This document shows positions 51,767-60,739 of a DNA stretch of 64,000 bases, piece after piece. Both the position numbers and the translations under genes were made by a program. The notes under the pieces are model-generated. The model did no database searches. It saw nothing but the letters and a program-made list of their open reading frames with translations, and was not told the origin of the DNA. Each line of letters opens with the position of its first letter. Within the stretch, counting starts at the first letter, position 1. The stretch is from Candidatus Protoclostridium gallicola (GTDB lineage Bacteria > Bacillota > Clostridia > Christensenellales > Pumilibacteraceae): the NCBI GenBank assembly GCA_904387375.1, contig CAJFLE010000005.1, forward strand, positions 1 to 64,000, given 5' to 3'.

Positions 51767-53239
51767 TCATTTTGTGCGGAAAACGAATACCTTGTCGCCC
51801 CGGCTCAGAGGAAAATCGAGCTCGTCGTTCTGCATGAGCACGGTTTCGGGCGTGACCCGGAGTTCCCTGGCGCTGTCCCACAGCGTTTCGCCGCCCGACG
51901 CCACATATACCGAGATCATGCCCTTGCGATCGGGGTACGGTTCGCCGCACACAGCCGCCGTAACGGCTTCGGCCTTCACCTCTTTCGCCGTCTGCAGGCA
52001 GAAGTGCAGTTCGCACCTGACGTTAAGCTCGCCCAGCCGCGACGGCCGCACGCTTATCTTGCCCACCGCGCCCGTCACGTCGAACAGCGTATCGTCGTCC
52101 GCCTCCACGTCGGTGACGACCTTGAACGGTATTTCGGCGGCGCAGGAGCTTTTGCGTCCCGCTTCGGCGTCGGCATAGATGATCGTTCCGGTAACCGCTC
52201 CCTCGATGACCGCCCTGCCGTATTCGCAATACGCCGACAGCGGCTGAGCCGCGAAGCAGCACAGCGCGAGCACTCTGTCCGCGTTCTCGCCCTCTGGCAG
52301 CGTTACGGCGCCTTCGGCCTGGCCGGATACGCAGTGCTCGCCCGTCACCGCCACGCCGCGCACCGGAGTGCGGGTCAGGGTCAGTTCGCAGTCGGGGCTG
52401 AACGCGTCCACGGCGCAGCTTGCAGCGAGTTCGGAGTATACCGCGCCGGTAAGGTCGACGGTCACTATAAAGGTTATGCCCTCTTCGCTCTCCTCCGCCG
52501 CCACGGTCGCGCATACCGCGCGCATCTGTACGAGATCGCCGCGGCGCGCGCCTTCGGCCGCGAGTTCCTCGCTGAAAGGCAGTACGAGCGCGAAGGGCTG
52601 CAAAGCGCCGTCCGCCGTCAGTCCCATGCCGTCGATGCAGACGTCGCCGCTCACGGTCACCGAGTCGAGCCCGGCCTCCGCGCCGCTTATGCAGGTGCGG
52701 GCGTCGGCGCAGACGTAGCGCGCCAGTTCCACTTTATTTTCGGAGCGCACTTCCGCCTTGCCCGTCACTTTCGCGACGAGACGGGAAAACGTCATGCGGC
52801 TGTCGCCGGTGAACACGCCGTCGCTCTGCGGCAGCGGCTCGGGAATCACCGAACGTTCCTCGGCGTACAGCGTTATTTCTATGACGGAAGCGAGCGTGAC
52901 GCTGTCGTTTTCCACCGAAACCACGTCGGTGTCGAGCACTCTGCCCACCGCCGTGACCGAGGACGAGGGAGTTATGCCGTCCAGCTCCGCGCGGTCTGTG
53001 AATTCCGTCCAGCCGCTTTCGCGCGACAGGCCGTCGCCGGACGACGCCACGATGTCGACGGTTTCCCTGCCCGCCAGACGCACCTCGCCCGTCAGCGTTT
53101 CGCTCACGCGGACGTAGCAGGAAGCGCACGCCGAAAGCACCTTCGTCACGCCGCCGCACCTGATGTGCGTCTGAGCTATCGTCTGTATTTTTCCTATCTG
53201 CCTGATGTATCCGGCTATTGCGTTTTCGGTCGAGTCCAT
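51767..53239 (-). CDS. SPOCS-domain/LysM spore protein, SipL-like
   Basis: A 490-residue protein with two or three SPOCS (DUF3794) domains and a C-terminal LysM (YVASGGETLWDSARELRV ... GDKVFVF, about 435-488). This architecture is that of SipL of Clostridioides, which binds SpoIVA through its LysM region and is essential for coat assembly. Behind a good Shine-Dalgarno (AAGGAGG) and a sigma-E promoter. SpoIVA is encoded at 12168-13649. Confidence 0.87.
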   Translation of the reverse strand: MDSTENAIAGYIRQIGKIQTIAQTHIRCGGVTKVLSACASCYVRVSETLTGEVRLAGRETVDIVASSGDGLSRESGWTEFTDRAELDGITPSSSVTAVGRVLDTDVVSVENDSVTLASVIEITLYAEERSVIPEPLPQSDGVFTGDSRMTFSRLVAKVTGKAEVRSENKVELARYVCADARTCISGAEAGLDSVTVSGDVCIDGMGLTADGALQPFALVLPFSEELAAEGARRGDLVQMRAVCATVAAEESEEGITFIVTVDLTGAVYSELAASCAVDAFSPDCELTLTRTPVRGVAVTGEHCVSGQAEGAVTLPEGENADRVLALCCFAAQPLSAYCEYGRAVIEGAVTGTIIYADAEAGRKSSCAAEIPFKVVTDVEADDDTLFDVTGAVGKISVRPSRLGELNVRCELHFCLQTAKEVKAEAVTAAVCGEPYPDRKGMISVYVASGGETLWDSARELRVTPETVLMQNDELDFPLSRGDKVFVFRTK

Positions 53240-53262
53240 TTGTTCCTCCTTGCTGTCCGTAT

Positions 53263-53291
53263 AATCTATGCCCGGCCGCGCGCGTATATTC
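53263..53291 (-). promoter_or_regulatory. Candidate sigma-E promoter of the SipL-like gene
   Basis: -35 GAATATA (53285-53291), 6 of 7 to KMATATT; 14-base spacer; -10 CATAGATT (53263-53270), 7 of 8 to CATACAHT. Same spacing as the spoIVA promoter. Confidence 0.65.
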
Positions 53292-53323
53292 CAAAAAAAA
53301 GTCCCGGGTCTGTGCCCGGGACT
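53292..53323 (-). terminator. Terminator of the acidic zinc-ribbon gene
   Basis: AGTCCCGGG pairs with CCCGGGACT across CACAGA, followed by seven T. It insulates the sigma-E promoter just downstream. Confidence 0.85.
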
Positions 53324-53330
53324 CCGTCCG

Positions 53331-53792
53331 TCAGAATGTGAATCCGTCGTCCTCGTCTTCGTCGTCGTCCTCGCCGTCGTCGGCGAAGTCGTCGGGATTG
53401 ATATATTCGAAATCGTCCTCTTTGGGTCCGACGGGTTCCTCTTCCTCCTCTTCTTCCTGCTCTTCCTCGTCGTCGAGCACCACGAGAGGCAGATCGTCCT
53501 CGTCGTCGAGATCGGAAACTTCCTCGTCGTCCACCCATTCGTCCGATTCGCTTTCTTCCGTTTTTTCCTTGGCGGCCTGCTCCTTCTTGCACTCTATGCA
53601 CATATCCTCGCCTTCTTCGCAGTAGTTGGTATGGCATATAGGGCAGAGCCTGCCCTCCGCTTCGTCCTCGTCGGGAAGCAGAAAATTCGCTTCCATAAGG
53701 CCGAGTTCGGCCTTGCAGACGTCGCAATACTGTTCGCCCACGGGCATGTAGTTAAGTTCGCATCTCGGGCACAGCGTGTACTTTCTTTCCAT
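53331..53792 (-). CDS. Zinc-ribbon protein with a highly acidic tail
   Basis: A 153-residue protein of unknown function. Two CxxC-type zinc ribbons (CPRCELNYM ... CDVC; CPICHTNY ... CIECKK) fill residues 8-68; the rest is a run of Asp/Glu with scattered hydrophobics (DDEEEQEEEEEEEPVG and more). It resembles rubredoxin-like regulatory or scaffold proteins, but I do not recognise a family. Shine-Dalgarno AGGAG. It lies upstream of the SipL-like gene. Confidence 0.7.
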   Translation of the reverse strand: MERKYTLCPRCELNYMPVGEQYCDVCKAELGLMEANFLLPDEDEAEGRLCPICHTNYCEEGEDMCIECKKEQAAKEKTEESESDEWVDDEEVSDLDDEDDLPLVVLDDEEEQEEEEEEEPVGPKEDDFEYINPDDFADDGEDDDEDEDDGFTF

Positions 53793-53853
53793 AATACAGA
53801 CTTCTCCTGTCCAGTTTATGTAATATGATTTTATTGCGCGATCCGCGTTTGTG

Positions 53854-54342
53854 TTACTGCGGGCGCGTAAGATCTATTATACGCTTTTTCTTTTTTTCGG
53901 CATACGCGCGCGTATTCACGGTGCCGCCGGCGTCGGCATAGTTTACGACGAGCACGACGTCGGACTTGTCCACCATGTATTTGTTGCGCTTGTTCATGCA
54001 GTATTTGCTGTACGCGTTGGAAACATACGTCACCTCGGCGCACGCGGCGAGAATTTTGTCGTAGCGGAAGCGATCCGCCGCGGCGAGTCTGTCGCTCTGC
54101 CCTATATACGGCACGGCCGCCTCCAATTCGATATCCGGATATACGTCCTTTAAGTCGAGGACGCACTCCGCGAACCAGGTGTCCGCACCGAGAGCCATGC
54201 CCGTTATAAAGCGGGTATAGCCTTCTTCGATAAGCTGCACGACCGCGGCGCGCATGCGCTCCATCAGTTCGGCGTGCTGCCTGCTGCCTTCCGCGAAAGG
54301 TATTTTCTGCGGACGGTTGCCTGTCAAACATACTGCGTTCAT
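53854..54342 (-). CDS. SLOG-superfamily protein (YpsA/DUF1273-like)
   Basis: A 162-residue Rossmann-like protein. TGNRPQKIPF near the N-terminus and FITGMALGADTWFAE are SLOG signatures; VVLVVNYADAGGTVNTRAY completes the fold. YpsA-type proteins are linked to cell-division and nucleotide-ligand binding, but the function is unclear. The true start is 54342, seven bases after TATAAT with no Shine-Dalgarno site. Confidence 0.85.
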   Translation of the reverse strand: MNAVCLTGNRPQKIPFAEGSRQHAELMERMRAAVVQLIEEGYTRFITGMALGADTWFAECVLDLKDVYPDIELEAAVPYIGQSDRLAAADRFRYDKILAACAEVTYVSNAYSKYCMNKRNKYMVDKSDVVLVVNYADAGGTVNTRAYAEKKKKRIIDLTRPQ

Positions 54343-54349
54343 ACCGCAT

Positions 54350-54378
54350 ATTATACACACCGACTCCCGCCTTGTCAA
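54350..54378 (-). promoter_or_regulatory. Leaderless-type promoter of the SLOG gene
   Basis: TTGACA (54373-54378), 17 bases, TATAAT (54350-54355), then seven bases to the ATG. It is divergent from and adjacent to the dipeptidase promoter. Confidence 0.78.
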
Positions 54379-54396
54379 TAAGTTTTCGCAAAAATC

Positions 54397-54425
54397 TTGA
54401 CTTTATTTTCAAAACGAAATATACT
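54397..54425 (+). promoter_or_regulatory. Leaderless-type promoter of the PepV-like gene
   Basis: TTGACT (54397-54402), 17 bases, TATACT (54420-54425), then six bases to the ATG. Confidence 0.78.
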
Positions 54426-54431
54426 ACTTAT

Positions 54432-55817
54432 ATGTTAAACGATCTCGCGGAATTCATAGAAATAGAAAGCGTGCTCGGGGAGCCGGAGGAAAACGCTCCG
54501 TTCGGCAGAGAAAACGCGCGCGCACTCGCCCTGTTTCTGGAAAAAGCCGCCGCTTACGGGCTGAAAACGGGCAGCGACGGCGGTTATGCGGGCTGGGCGG
54601 AATACGGCGATGGAGAGACGCTTATCGGCGTGCTCGCCCATCTCGACGTCGTGCCCGCAGGCGGGGGCTGGTCGTACGATCCGTTCAGACTGACGGTGAA
54701 GGACGGGAATATGTACGGCCGCGGCGTGAGCGACGACAAGGGGCCGCTCGTGGCCTGCCTGCATGCGCTCGCGCGGCTGAGGCGGGAGAACGCCGATCTC
54801 GGCTGCCGGGTTCGGCTCATAGCGGGCTGCAACGAGGAAACGGGCAGCGAGTGCATAAAGCATTACGTCAGGCACTGCGAGATCCCAAAGGCTTCTTTCA
54901 CGCCCGACGCTGACTTCCCCGTCGTCGCGAGCGAGAAAGGCATCGCGCATCTGAAAATAACCTTCCCGCGCTCCGAGGCGCTTGCCGAAGGCAAAATAAC
55001 GGCGCAGGCGGGCACGCGCCCCAACGTGGTGCCCAACGCGGCGACTCTGCTCATCGGACGCGGCTCCCCGCTCTTCGATGCGCTGGCGGCCGAATTCAGG
55101 GACGTGAGCGGCCTGCCGCATGCGGAAAGGATTGCGGGAGTATTGAAAGATTACGGCTGCGATCCCGCCGATTTCGCGTGCGAGATGACGGACGACGGAC
55201 TGCGCGTTACGGCGCGCGGCATCGCGGCGCACGGCTCGACGCCCGAAAAGGGCGACAACGCGGCGGCGAAAATACTGTTCATGCTCCTCGCGCTGACGGG
55301 CGACGAAAGCGTCGCGGCGGCGTGCGAATACCTCGCGCCGAGGGACGCCGCAGAACGTCTGGGCATTGCCGCGGAGGACGCGACCGGCGCGCTGACGATG
55401 AACCTCGGCGTATTGTCCGCCGTCGGCGGAGTGCTGTCGCTCACCGTGGACATAAGGACGCCGGCTTGTTCGGACTACGCGGACATAAAGCGCAGGCTCG
55501 CGGAGGCGCTGACGGGCGCGGAGATAACCGAGCTGCACCGCTCCGAGCCGCTGGCGTTCGACGAAAACGATACGCTCGTATCAACGCTGCTCGGCGTATA
55601 CCGCAAGGTCACGGGCGACACGGCTTCGCGGCCGCTGCACATCGGCGGAGGGACGTACGCCAAGGAGCTGCCCAACTGCGTGGGCTTCGGCGCCGTCTTC
55701 CCCGGCACGGACACGCGCATGCACGAGCCGGACGAGTTCTACCCCGTCGCGGCGTTCGAAAAGCTGGAAACGATATATTACGAGGCGATAAAAGCGCTGT
55801 GCGCGGCGTACAGATAA
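54432..55817 (+). CDS. PepV-like M20 dipeptidase
   Basis: A 461-residue zinc aminopeptidase of the M20/Sapep group that cleaves dipeptides in the cytosol. Metal and catalytic motifs: LAHLDVVPAGGGW, GRGVSDDKGPL, NEETGSEC, and the C-terminal HIGGGTYAKELPN. Start at 54432 (leaderless arrangement); a further open extension overlaps the promoter. Its terminator is shared with the ROK gene. Confidence 0.93.
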   Translation: MLNDLAEFIEIESVLGEPEENAPFGRENARALALFLEKAAAYGLKTGSDGGYAGWAEYGDGETLIGVLAHLDVVPAGGGWSYDPFRLTVKDGNMYGRGVSDDKGPLVACLHALARLRRENADLGCRVRLIAGCNEETGSECIKHYVRHCEIPKASFTPDADFPVVASEKGIAHLKITFPRSEALAEGKITAQAGTRPNVVPNAATLLIGRGSPLFDALAAEFRDVSGLPHAERIAGVLKDYGCDPADFACEMTDDGLRVTARGIAAHGSTPEKGDNAAAKILFMLLALTGDESVAAACEYLAPRDAAERLGIAAEDATGALTMNLGVLSAVGGVLSLTVDIRTPACSDYADIKRRLAEALTGAEITELHRSEPLAFDENDTLVSTLLGVYRKVTGDTASRPLHIGGGTYAKELPNCVGFGAVFPGTDTRMHEPDEFYPVAAFEKLETIYYEAIKALCAAYR

Positions 55818-55856
55818 CGCGCGCGGCAATAGGAACATAAAATCAGAAGTATGCGA

Positions 55857-55882
55857 AAAACCGCGGGAGTACCCGCGGTTTT
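55857..55882. terminator. Bidirectional terminator between the PepV-like and ROK genes
   Basis: AAAACCGCGGG pairs with CCCGCGGTTTT across a four-base loop. Confidence 0.85.
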
Positions 55883-55900
55883 CGTGTTTTTTGGTTATGT

Positions 55901-56842
55901 TCAGTTATTGAGCCATGCAACGAGCGCAGCCGCGCCGATGATGCCGGCGTCGTTTTTGAGCGTCGCTATGTGCAGGCCGACGTGAGGGCCTTCGCCGAAC
56001 GAATATTCGGCCACGTATTTCTTGAGCGGAACGAGCAGAACGTCGCCCTGCGCGCACACGCCGCCGCCGAGAATGATCGCTTCGGGACGGAGCGCGTTGA
56101 CGATATTGACGAGACCTTCGCCGAGCATGGTTATGTAATGCTCGAACACGGATTTGGCCGCTTTGTCGTTCAGCAGCATGCCGTCGAACACCGTCTTGCC
56201 GTTTACTTTCTCTATATCCGGGCAGACCTCCCACAGCTTGCTGTGCGGATTTTTCATCATCGCGCGCTTGGTGTCGCGTATGAGCGCGGTGGCGGAGGAA
56301 TATGCCTCGAAGCAGCCGCGGCGGCCGCAGGTACAGGGCTCGCCGCCCGACTTTATGACCACGTGGCCTATTTCGGCGCCCTTGGACTGATTGCCTTCGA
56401 ACAGGCGGCCGTCTATGATTATGCCGCTGCCGATGCCCGTGCCTATCGTGATGAACACGCTGGAATTATACGCCTTGCCCGCGCCGTATTTGGCTTCGCC
56501 GAGCGCGGCGGCGTTGGCGTCGTTGCAGACGCGGGTGGGATAGCCCGTCAGTTTCTGCATTTTCTCGCCGAGGGGAACGTAGTCCCATTTGAGGTTATAC
56601 GCATGGTCGACCATTCCCGTGCAGGAGTTCACGGCGCCGGGGCAGCCTATGCCCACGCCCGTGATTATCTTGTCGCCCGCTTCGTCTTTGAGTTCGTTGA
56701 CCATGCCCGCGATGTCGGCTATGATCTTGTCCGCCCCCGCTTCGGTGTCCGTCACGACGGAGCGCCACGAGATTATGCGCCCCTCCTTGACCAATCCGGC
56801 CTTTATCGACGTGCCGCCGATATCGATTCCGATCTGATACAT
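55901..56842 (-). CDS. ROK-family glucokinase
   Basis: A 313-residue sugar kinase, most likely a glucokinase. The phosphate motif DIGGTSIKAGLV is at residues 7-18; the ROK zinc motif is CTCGRRGCFEAYSSA; GTGIGSGIIIDG is the substrate region. It follows the Pro/Ala-rich membrane protein by 25 bases on the same strand and has its own Shine-Dalgarno (AAGGAAA). Confidence 0.93.
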   Translation of the reverse strand: MYQIGIDIGGTSIKAGLVKEGRIISWRSVVTDTEAGADKIIADIAGMVNELKDEAGDKIITGVGIGCPGAVNSCTGMVDHAYNLKWDYVPLGEKMQKLTGYPTRVCNDANAAALGEAKYGAGKAYNSSVFITIGTGIGSGIIIDGRLFEGNQSKGAEIGHVVIKSGGEPCTCGRRGCFEAYSSATALIRDTKRAMMKNPHSKLWEVCPDIEKVNGKTVFDGMLLNDKAAKSVFEHYITMLGEGLVNIVNALRPEAIILGGGVCAQGDVLLVPLKKYVAEYSFGEGPHVGLHIATLKNDAGIIGAAALVAWLNN

Positions 56843-56867
56843 TTCCTTTTCTTCACCTTTTTTGCTT

Positions 56868-58103
56868 TTATTTTATTATTATCTTGCCGATGGAGCCGGA
56901 CAGCTTGTCACGTTCGTCCTTCTCCTTGTCGTTGAGATAATTGTTGAACATATTGACCACGTTCATGCGGTTGGTTATGACGAGTTTGCGCGTGACGGGC
57001 AGAGGCGGCATTTTGAATGCCAGTTTCTCTCCGCCTTCCGCGGCGGGCGGCGCCTCCTTTTCGGCGGCGACGTTCTCGCTCTGCATCTTTTTCTTTTCGG
57101 GAAGCTGCACGGCGGACGAATAGGTCTTGTCGGACACGTTGCCGCCCAGGCGGGATACTTCCACGTAGTCGGAGAACACGCGCGGCTGAGGCGTCTGTGC
57201 GGCCGTATGAGCCGCTGCTGCCGCGGCGGGCTGAGCCTTTTCTTCTCCGATTTTCTGTTTCGTCGGCTCTGCGGCCGGTTCGGAAGCGGCGGACTTTTCC
57301 GCGGCGGGCGCTGCCTGCTCCTCTTCGTGCGTTTCTTCTGCCGCGGGCGCCGACGGTACGGTTTCCGTCACCGGCGCGGGACGCTGCTCCGCGGGCTCGG
57401 TTCCGGCCGCGGGAACTTCCTCTTTCACCGGCTCTTCGGCAGGCTGTGCGGCCACTGCCGGCTCTTCCGGAACGGTTTCGGCAGTCACCGGCTGCCCGGT
57501 CTCTGCGGGTTCGGGCGCCGTTTCGGCCGCGGGAGCGGGCTGCGCTTCGACAGGCCGAGCGTCCGGAGTTACCGCAACCGGCGTTTCGGTCGGCGCGGGC
57601 TGCGCGACTTCGGGCGCCGCGGGAGCCTGCTCAGCTTCCGGCGCGTATGGCACGCGCTCCGTCCCGATATTCTCGCCCGTTATAACCGCAACGTATACTC
57701 CGCTGCGGCGTCTTGCGAAAGCGAGCACGAGATCGACGACGGCGAGCAGCGACAGCAGCGCGGCCAGTCCGGTGCCGAGTACGGTTCCGAACACGCCTAC
57801 TGCTCCGCCCAGCATGGGCACCGCAAACAGCTCGGTATCGTTATTCATAAACGCCAGGCTACCGTCGGCGTCGGTTACGGACAAGCCGAACAGACTCGTT
57901 TTCGTCAGGACGTACACGCACCACACGGCGATCATGACCACGATCAGCACGATGTCGATGACGCGGAAAAACACCGTTCCGGATGTGGACGGCTTCCCCG
58001 CTGCGGCAAGGCGCACGAGCGCGATGAGCATGAGCAGGGAGAGCGCTCCGAAAACGGCCGTGTATACTATTCCGAAAGTGTCGAACTCATATAATAACGG
58101 CAT
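56868..58103 (-). CDS. Pro/Ala/Glu-rich membrane protein of unknown function
   Basis: A 411-residue protein: four hydrophobic helices in residues 8-130, then a 170-residue low-complexity Pro/Ala/Glu region (for example EAEQAPAAPEVAQPAPTE), and a conserved-looking C-terminal part (KMPPLPVTRKLVITNRMNVV and NNYLNDKEKDERDKLSG). I do not recognise it. The ATG lies six bases after TATAAT. It heads a two-gene unit with the ROK kinase. Confidence 0.65.
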   Translation of the reverse strand: MPLLYEFDTFGIVYTAVFGALSLLMLIALVRLAAAGKPSTSGTVFFRVIDIVLIVVMIAVWCVYVLTKTSLFGLSVTDADGSLAFMNNDTELFAVPMLGGAVGVFGTVLGTGLAALLSLLAVVDLVLAFARRRSGVYVAVITGENIGTERVPYAPEAEQAPAAPEVAQPAPTETPVAVTPDARPVEAQPAPAAETAPEPAETGQPVTAETVPEEPAVAAQPAEEPVKEEVPAAGTEPAEQRPAPVTETVPSAPAAEETHEEEQAAPAAEKSAASEPAAEPTKQKIGEEKAQPAAAAAAHTAAQTPQPRVFSDYVEVSRLGGNVSDKTYSSAVQLPEKKKMQSENVAAEKEAPPAAEGGEKLAFKMPPLPVTRKLVITNRMNVVNMFNNYLNDKEKDERDKLSGSIGKIIIK

Positions 58104-58109
58104 AATAGA

Positions 58110-58138
58110 ATTATATATAAAACGACGCGTTTTGTCAA
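58110..58138 (-). promoter_or_regulatory. Leaderless-type promoter of the Pro/Ala-rich gene
   Basis: TTGACA (58133-58138), 17 bases, TATAAT (58110-58115), then six bases to the ATG. Confidence 0.8.
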
Positions 58139-59691
58139 TACTTTTTGGATTTTTTAACGCCCGCTGCGGCGTTTATTTTTACGGAGCGCGACAAAAGCTC
58201 GCGCGGGTGCAGCACTCCAGCGGCCGCGAGCGCGGCAAGGTACACCGTTCCGAACGCGGCGAGCGCGGTCAGCGTGGCGGCGACAGGCGGCAGAGGCAGC
58301 ATGAGAACGGCTCCGCCGGCAAGACATGCTGCCGCGGCGGAAAGCGCGCACACCGCAAACGGCCGCGCGGGAATGCCGCGCAGACCGTCCAGGGCGGCGG
58401 CAGCGTCGAGCGCGAAGGTCACGGCGTACGCGGCGACGGAAGCGGCGGCGCTGCCCGTCATGCCGGCGAGAGGAAGCAGCAGCGCGGTCAGGACGGCTTT
58501 GAGCGCGCCGCCGATAAGCAGATTGACGGCGGGCACGTACGCCCTGCCGGCCGCCTGCAGATAAGTCGTCGCTATCTGCATATAGCAGACGTACAGCACG
58601 CTCACGGACGACACGCGGAGCACGGACGCCGCGACTTCGGTCAGCGCGGGAGTAAGGCCGGAGGAATACAGCAGCGTCACGAGCGGCCGGGCGAACAGGC
58701 AGAGCGCCGCGCTGCCGCCGAGACCGACGACGTGGGCGTATTTCATTCCCTCGGCGACGTATCCGTCCGCACGTTCTCCCCGCTTCAGCGCCGCGGAAAA
58801 CCTCGGCACGAGCGCGGCCGCAACCGCAGAGGTCACCACCGCGGGCAGATTGACTATCGCCGACACGGGCGCGCCGGCGGCGCCGTACAGCGACGTGGCT
58901 TCCGTCACCGGCATGCCGCCCGCGACGAGGATATTGACTATCATTACGCTGTCGATGAGCTGCAGCAGCGGGAGCACGAGCGAGCCGAAGGATATGGGCA
59001 GCGCGCTCCCGTACACGTCGGCGAGGACGGCGCGCACGGGCGGCGCGGCGCCTTCCGGAGTTTCGTTTCTCCGCCGAGCGAGCAGACCGACGGCAAGCGC
59101 GAGAAGCGCAAGCGCTTCGCTCGCCGTTATGCCGATGGCGGCGCCGGCGACGCCGCACTCAACGCCGTAAGGCATGAGCGCCGCGGCGAAGAACAGTCCG
59201 GCGCCCAGCTTCACGACCTGCTCGACGAGCTGACTGGCCGCCGTCGGGAACATATTGTTCCTGCCCTGCCACCACCCGCGCAGCGCGGCGAGGAGGGACA
59301 CGAACAGCACGGACGGGGCGAGCGCGACGTATGCGGCCGCGGCGAGAGGATTGCCCTGCAGACGGGCGAAAAACGCGCCTCCCAGCGCCATTATAAGACT
59401 GCCCGCCAGTCCCGCAGCGGCAAGGGAAAGTACGCTCACGGTAAGAATGCGCCTGCTCTCGCGCGTGTTTCCGACGGCGAGCGCACGCGCGGTGCTGCGC
59501 GACACCGCCTGAGGAATGCCGCCGCTCGACAGCGCGAGCAGCGTCGTATATGCGGGAAACACAAGCTGGTATATGCCCATGCCTTCGGCGCCGAGCACGG
59601 TGACGAGCGGGATTTTATACAGCGCGCCTATGACCTTGGCGACAAGTCCGGCGGCGGCGAGGAACGCGGCTGAACGGAAAAAGTTTTTCAT
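58135..59691 (-). CDS. SpoVB/MurJ-like polysaccharide flippase
   Basis: A 518-residue MOP-superfamily protein with about 14 hydrophobic helices. The first segment FFRSAAFLAAAGLVAKVIGALYKIPL is the SpoVB/RfbX N-terminal pattern. SpoVB and relatives flip lipid-linked precursors for cortex or wall synthesis. The start at 59691 (MKNFFRSA) lies five bases after a sigma-E-like -10; the 3' end overlaps the promoter of the downstream gene. Confidence 0.88.
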   Translation of the reverse strand: MKNFFRSAAFLAAAGLVAKVIGALYKIPLVTVLGAEGMGIYQLVFPAYTTLLALSSGGIPQAVSRSTARALAVGNTRESRRILTVSVLSLAAAGLAGSLIMALGGAFFARLQGNPLAAAAYVALAPSVLFVSLLAALRGWWQGRNNMFPTAASQLVEQVVKLGAGLFFAAALMPYGVECGVAGAAIGITASEALALLALAVGLLARRRNETPEGAAPPVRAVLADVYGSALPISFGSLVLPLLQLIDSVMIVNILVAGGMPVTEATSLYGAAGAPVSAIVNLPAVVTSAVAAALVPRFSAALKRGERADGYVAEGMKYAHVVGLGGSAALCLFARPLVTLLYSSGLTPALTEVAASVLRVSSVSVLYVCYMQIATTYLQAAGRAYVPAVNLLIGGALKAVLTALLLPLAGMTGSAAASVAAYAVTFALDAAAALDGLRGIPARPFAVCALSAAAACLAGGAVLMLPLPPVAATLTALAAFGTVYLAALAAAGVLHPRELLSRSVKINAAAGVKKSKKY

Positions 59692-59696
59692 CCGTA

Positions 59697-59726
59697 TTAT
59701 TATGCGTATCCCGGCGCGCAAAATTC
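59697..59726 (-). promoter_or_regulatory. Candidate sporulation promoter of the flippase gene
   Basis: -35 GAATTTT (59720-59726), 6 of 7 to KMATATT; 15 bases; -10 CATAATAA (59697-59704), 5 of 8. Weak; a sigma-G reading is also possible. Confidence 0.3.
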
Positions 59727-59755
59727 GCCTTCTGCTGCGCAGGGCGGAGAAGATA

Positions 59756-59788
59756 CGACAAAATCCCGCGGAAGATTCCGCGGGATCT
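59756..59788 (-). terminator. Terminator of rplM-rpsI
   Basis: ATCCCGCGGAA pairs with TTCCGCGGGAT, followed by TTTGTCG. Confidence 0.75.
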
Positions 59789-59810
59789 GCGTTGCGTAAA
59801 GAAATAACGA

Positions 59811-60221
59811 TTATCTCTTCGAGAACTGAGGCGCTTTGCGCGCTTTCTTGAGACCGTACTTTTTGCGCTCCTTCATGCGGGGGTCGCGCGTAAGGAAGCC
59901 GGCCTTTTTGAGGGGCGCTTTGTTCGCTTCGTCGAGTTCGACGAGGGCGCGGGCGATGCCGTGGCGCACTGCGCCTGCCTGACCAGTATAGCCGCCGCCG
60001 CGGACGTTGACGAATATGTCGAGCTTGCCTGCCGTTTCGGTAAGCACGAGGGGCTGGTTGACGATGAGTTTGAGCGTTTCGAGACCGAAGTAGTCGTCGA
60101 TGGAGCGCTTATTGATCTGGAAAGCGCCGCTGCCCGGCATGATGCGCACGCGGGCGACCGCCTTCTTGCGTCTTCCGGTTCCCCAGAACTGAAGTTTTTT
60201 CTTGGAATTCTTTGTAGCCAT
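59811..60221 (-). CDS. rpsI: 30S ribosomal protein S9
   Basis: 136 residues with the S9 core ([36 protein letters not shown]) and the basic C-terminal [11 protein letters not shown] that reaches the P-site tRNA. It follows rplM by 11 bases with an AGGAGG Shine-Dalgarno. Confidence 0.99.
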   Translation of the reverse strand: MATKNSKKKLQFWGTGRRKKAVARVRIMPGSGAFQINKRSIDDYFGLETLKLIVNQPLVLTETAGKLDIFVNVRGGGYTGQAGAVRHGIARALVELDEANKAPLKKAGFLTRDPRMKERKKYGLKKARKAPQFSKR

Positions 60222-60232
60222 GGGGTACCTCC

Positions 60233-60739
60233 TTATTTAACCAGCGTAAGGACTTCGGGCTTCTGTGCCTCGTGTCCGTGCTCCGCTCCCTTATAGACGC
60301 GAAGCTTTTTGAGCATCTGTCTGCCGAGAGAGTTCTTCGGAAGCATGCCCTTTACTGCGTCGTAAACGGCCTTGTCCGAATCGTTCTTCATATACTCTTT
60401 GTAAGGCTTCTCTTTAAGTCCGCCCATGTAGCCGGAGTGCGTACGCTTCATCTTCTGCTCCATCTTCTTGCCGGTAAGCACGACTTTGTCGCAGTTGATG
60501 ACGATGACGTGATCGCCGCAGTCCACGTTGGGAGTGAACACGGGCTTGTTCTTGCCGCGCAGCACCGCAGCCACCTGGCTTGCCAGTCTGCCGAGGGGCA
60601 TTCCCTCGCCGTCGGCGACGTACCACTTGCTTTCGACGTACTCGGGCGCGCCTTTCTTTGCGGCGTCTTTGGTCGCCATGACCGTTCTGCCCGGACGTGC
60701 GCCGCTCTTAACGGGCGCGTTCTTCGTTTTTTCTTCCAT
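60233..60739 (-). CDS. rplM: 50S ribosomal protein L13
   Basis: 168 residues. The L13 core begins at [19 protein letters not shown] and ends with [16 protein letters not shown]. About 20 extra basic residues precede the usual start; the first ATG has a Shine-Dalgarno (AAGAGGA) and the internal ATG at 60679 has none, so I keep the longer form. Its transcript has a GC-rich leader. Confidence 0.97.
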   Translation of the reverse strand: MEEKTKNAPVKSGARPGRTVMATKDAAKKGAPEYVESKWYVADGEGMPLGRLASQVAAVLRGKNKPVFTPNVDCGDHVIVINCDKVVLTGKKMEQKMKRTHSGYMGGLKEKPYKEYMKNDSDKAVYDAVKGMLPKNSLGRQMLKKLRVYKGAEHGHEAQKPEVLTLVK

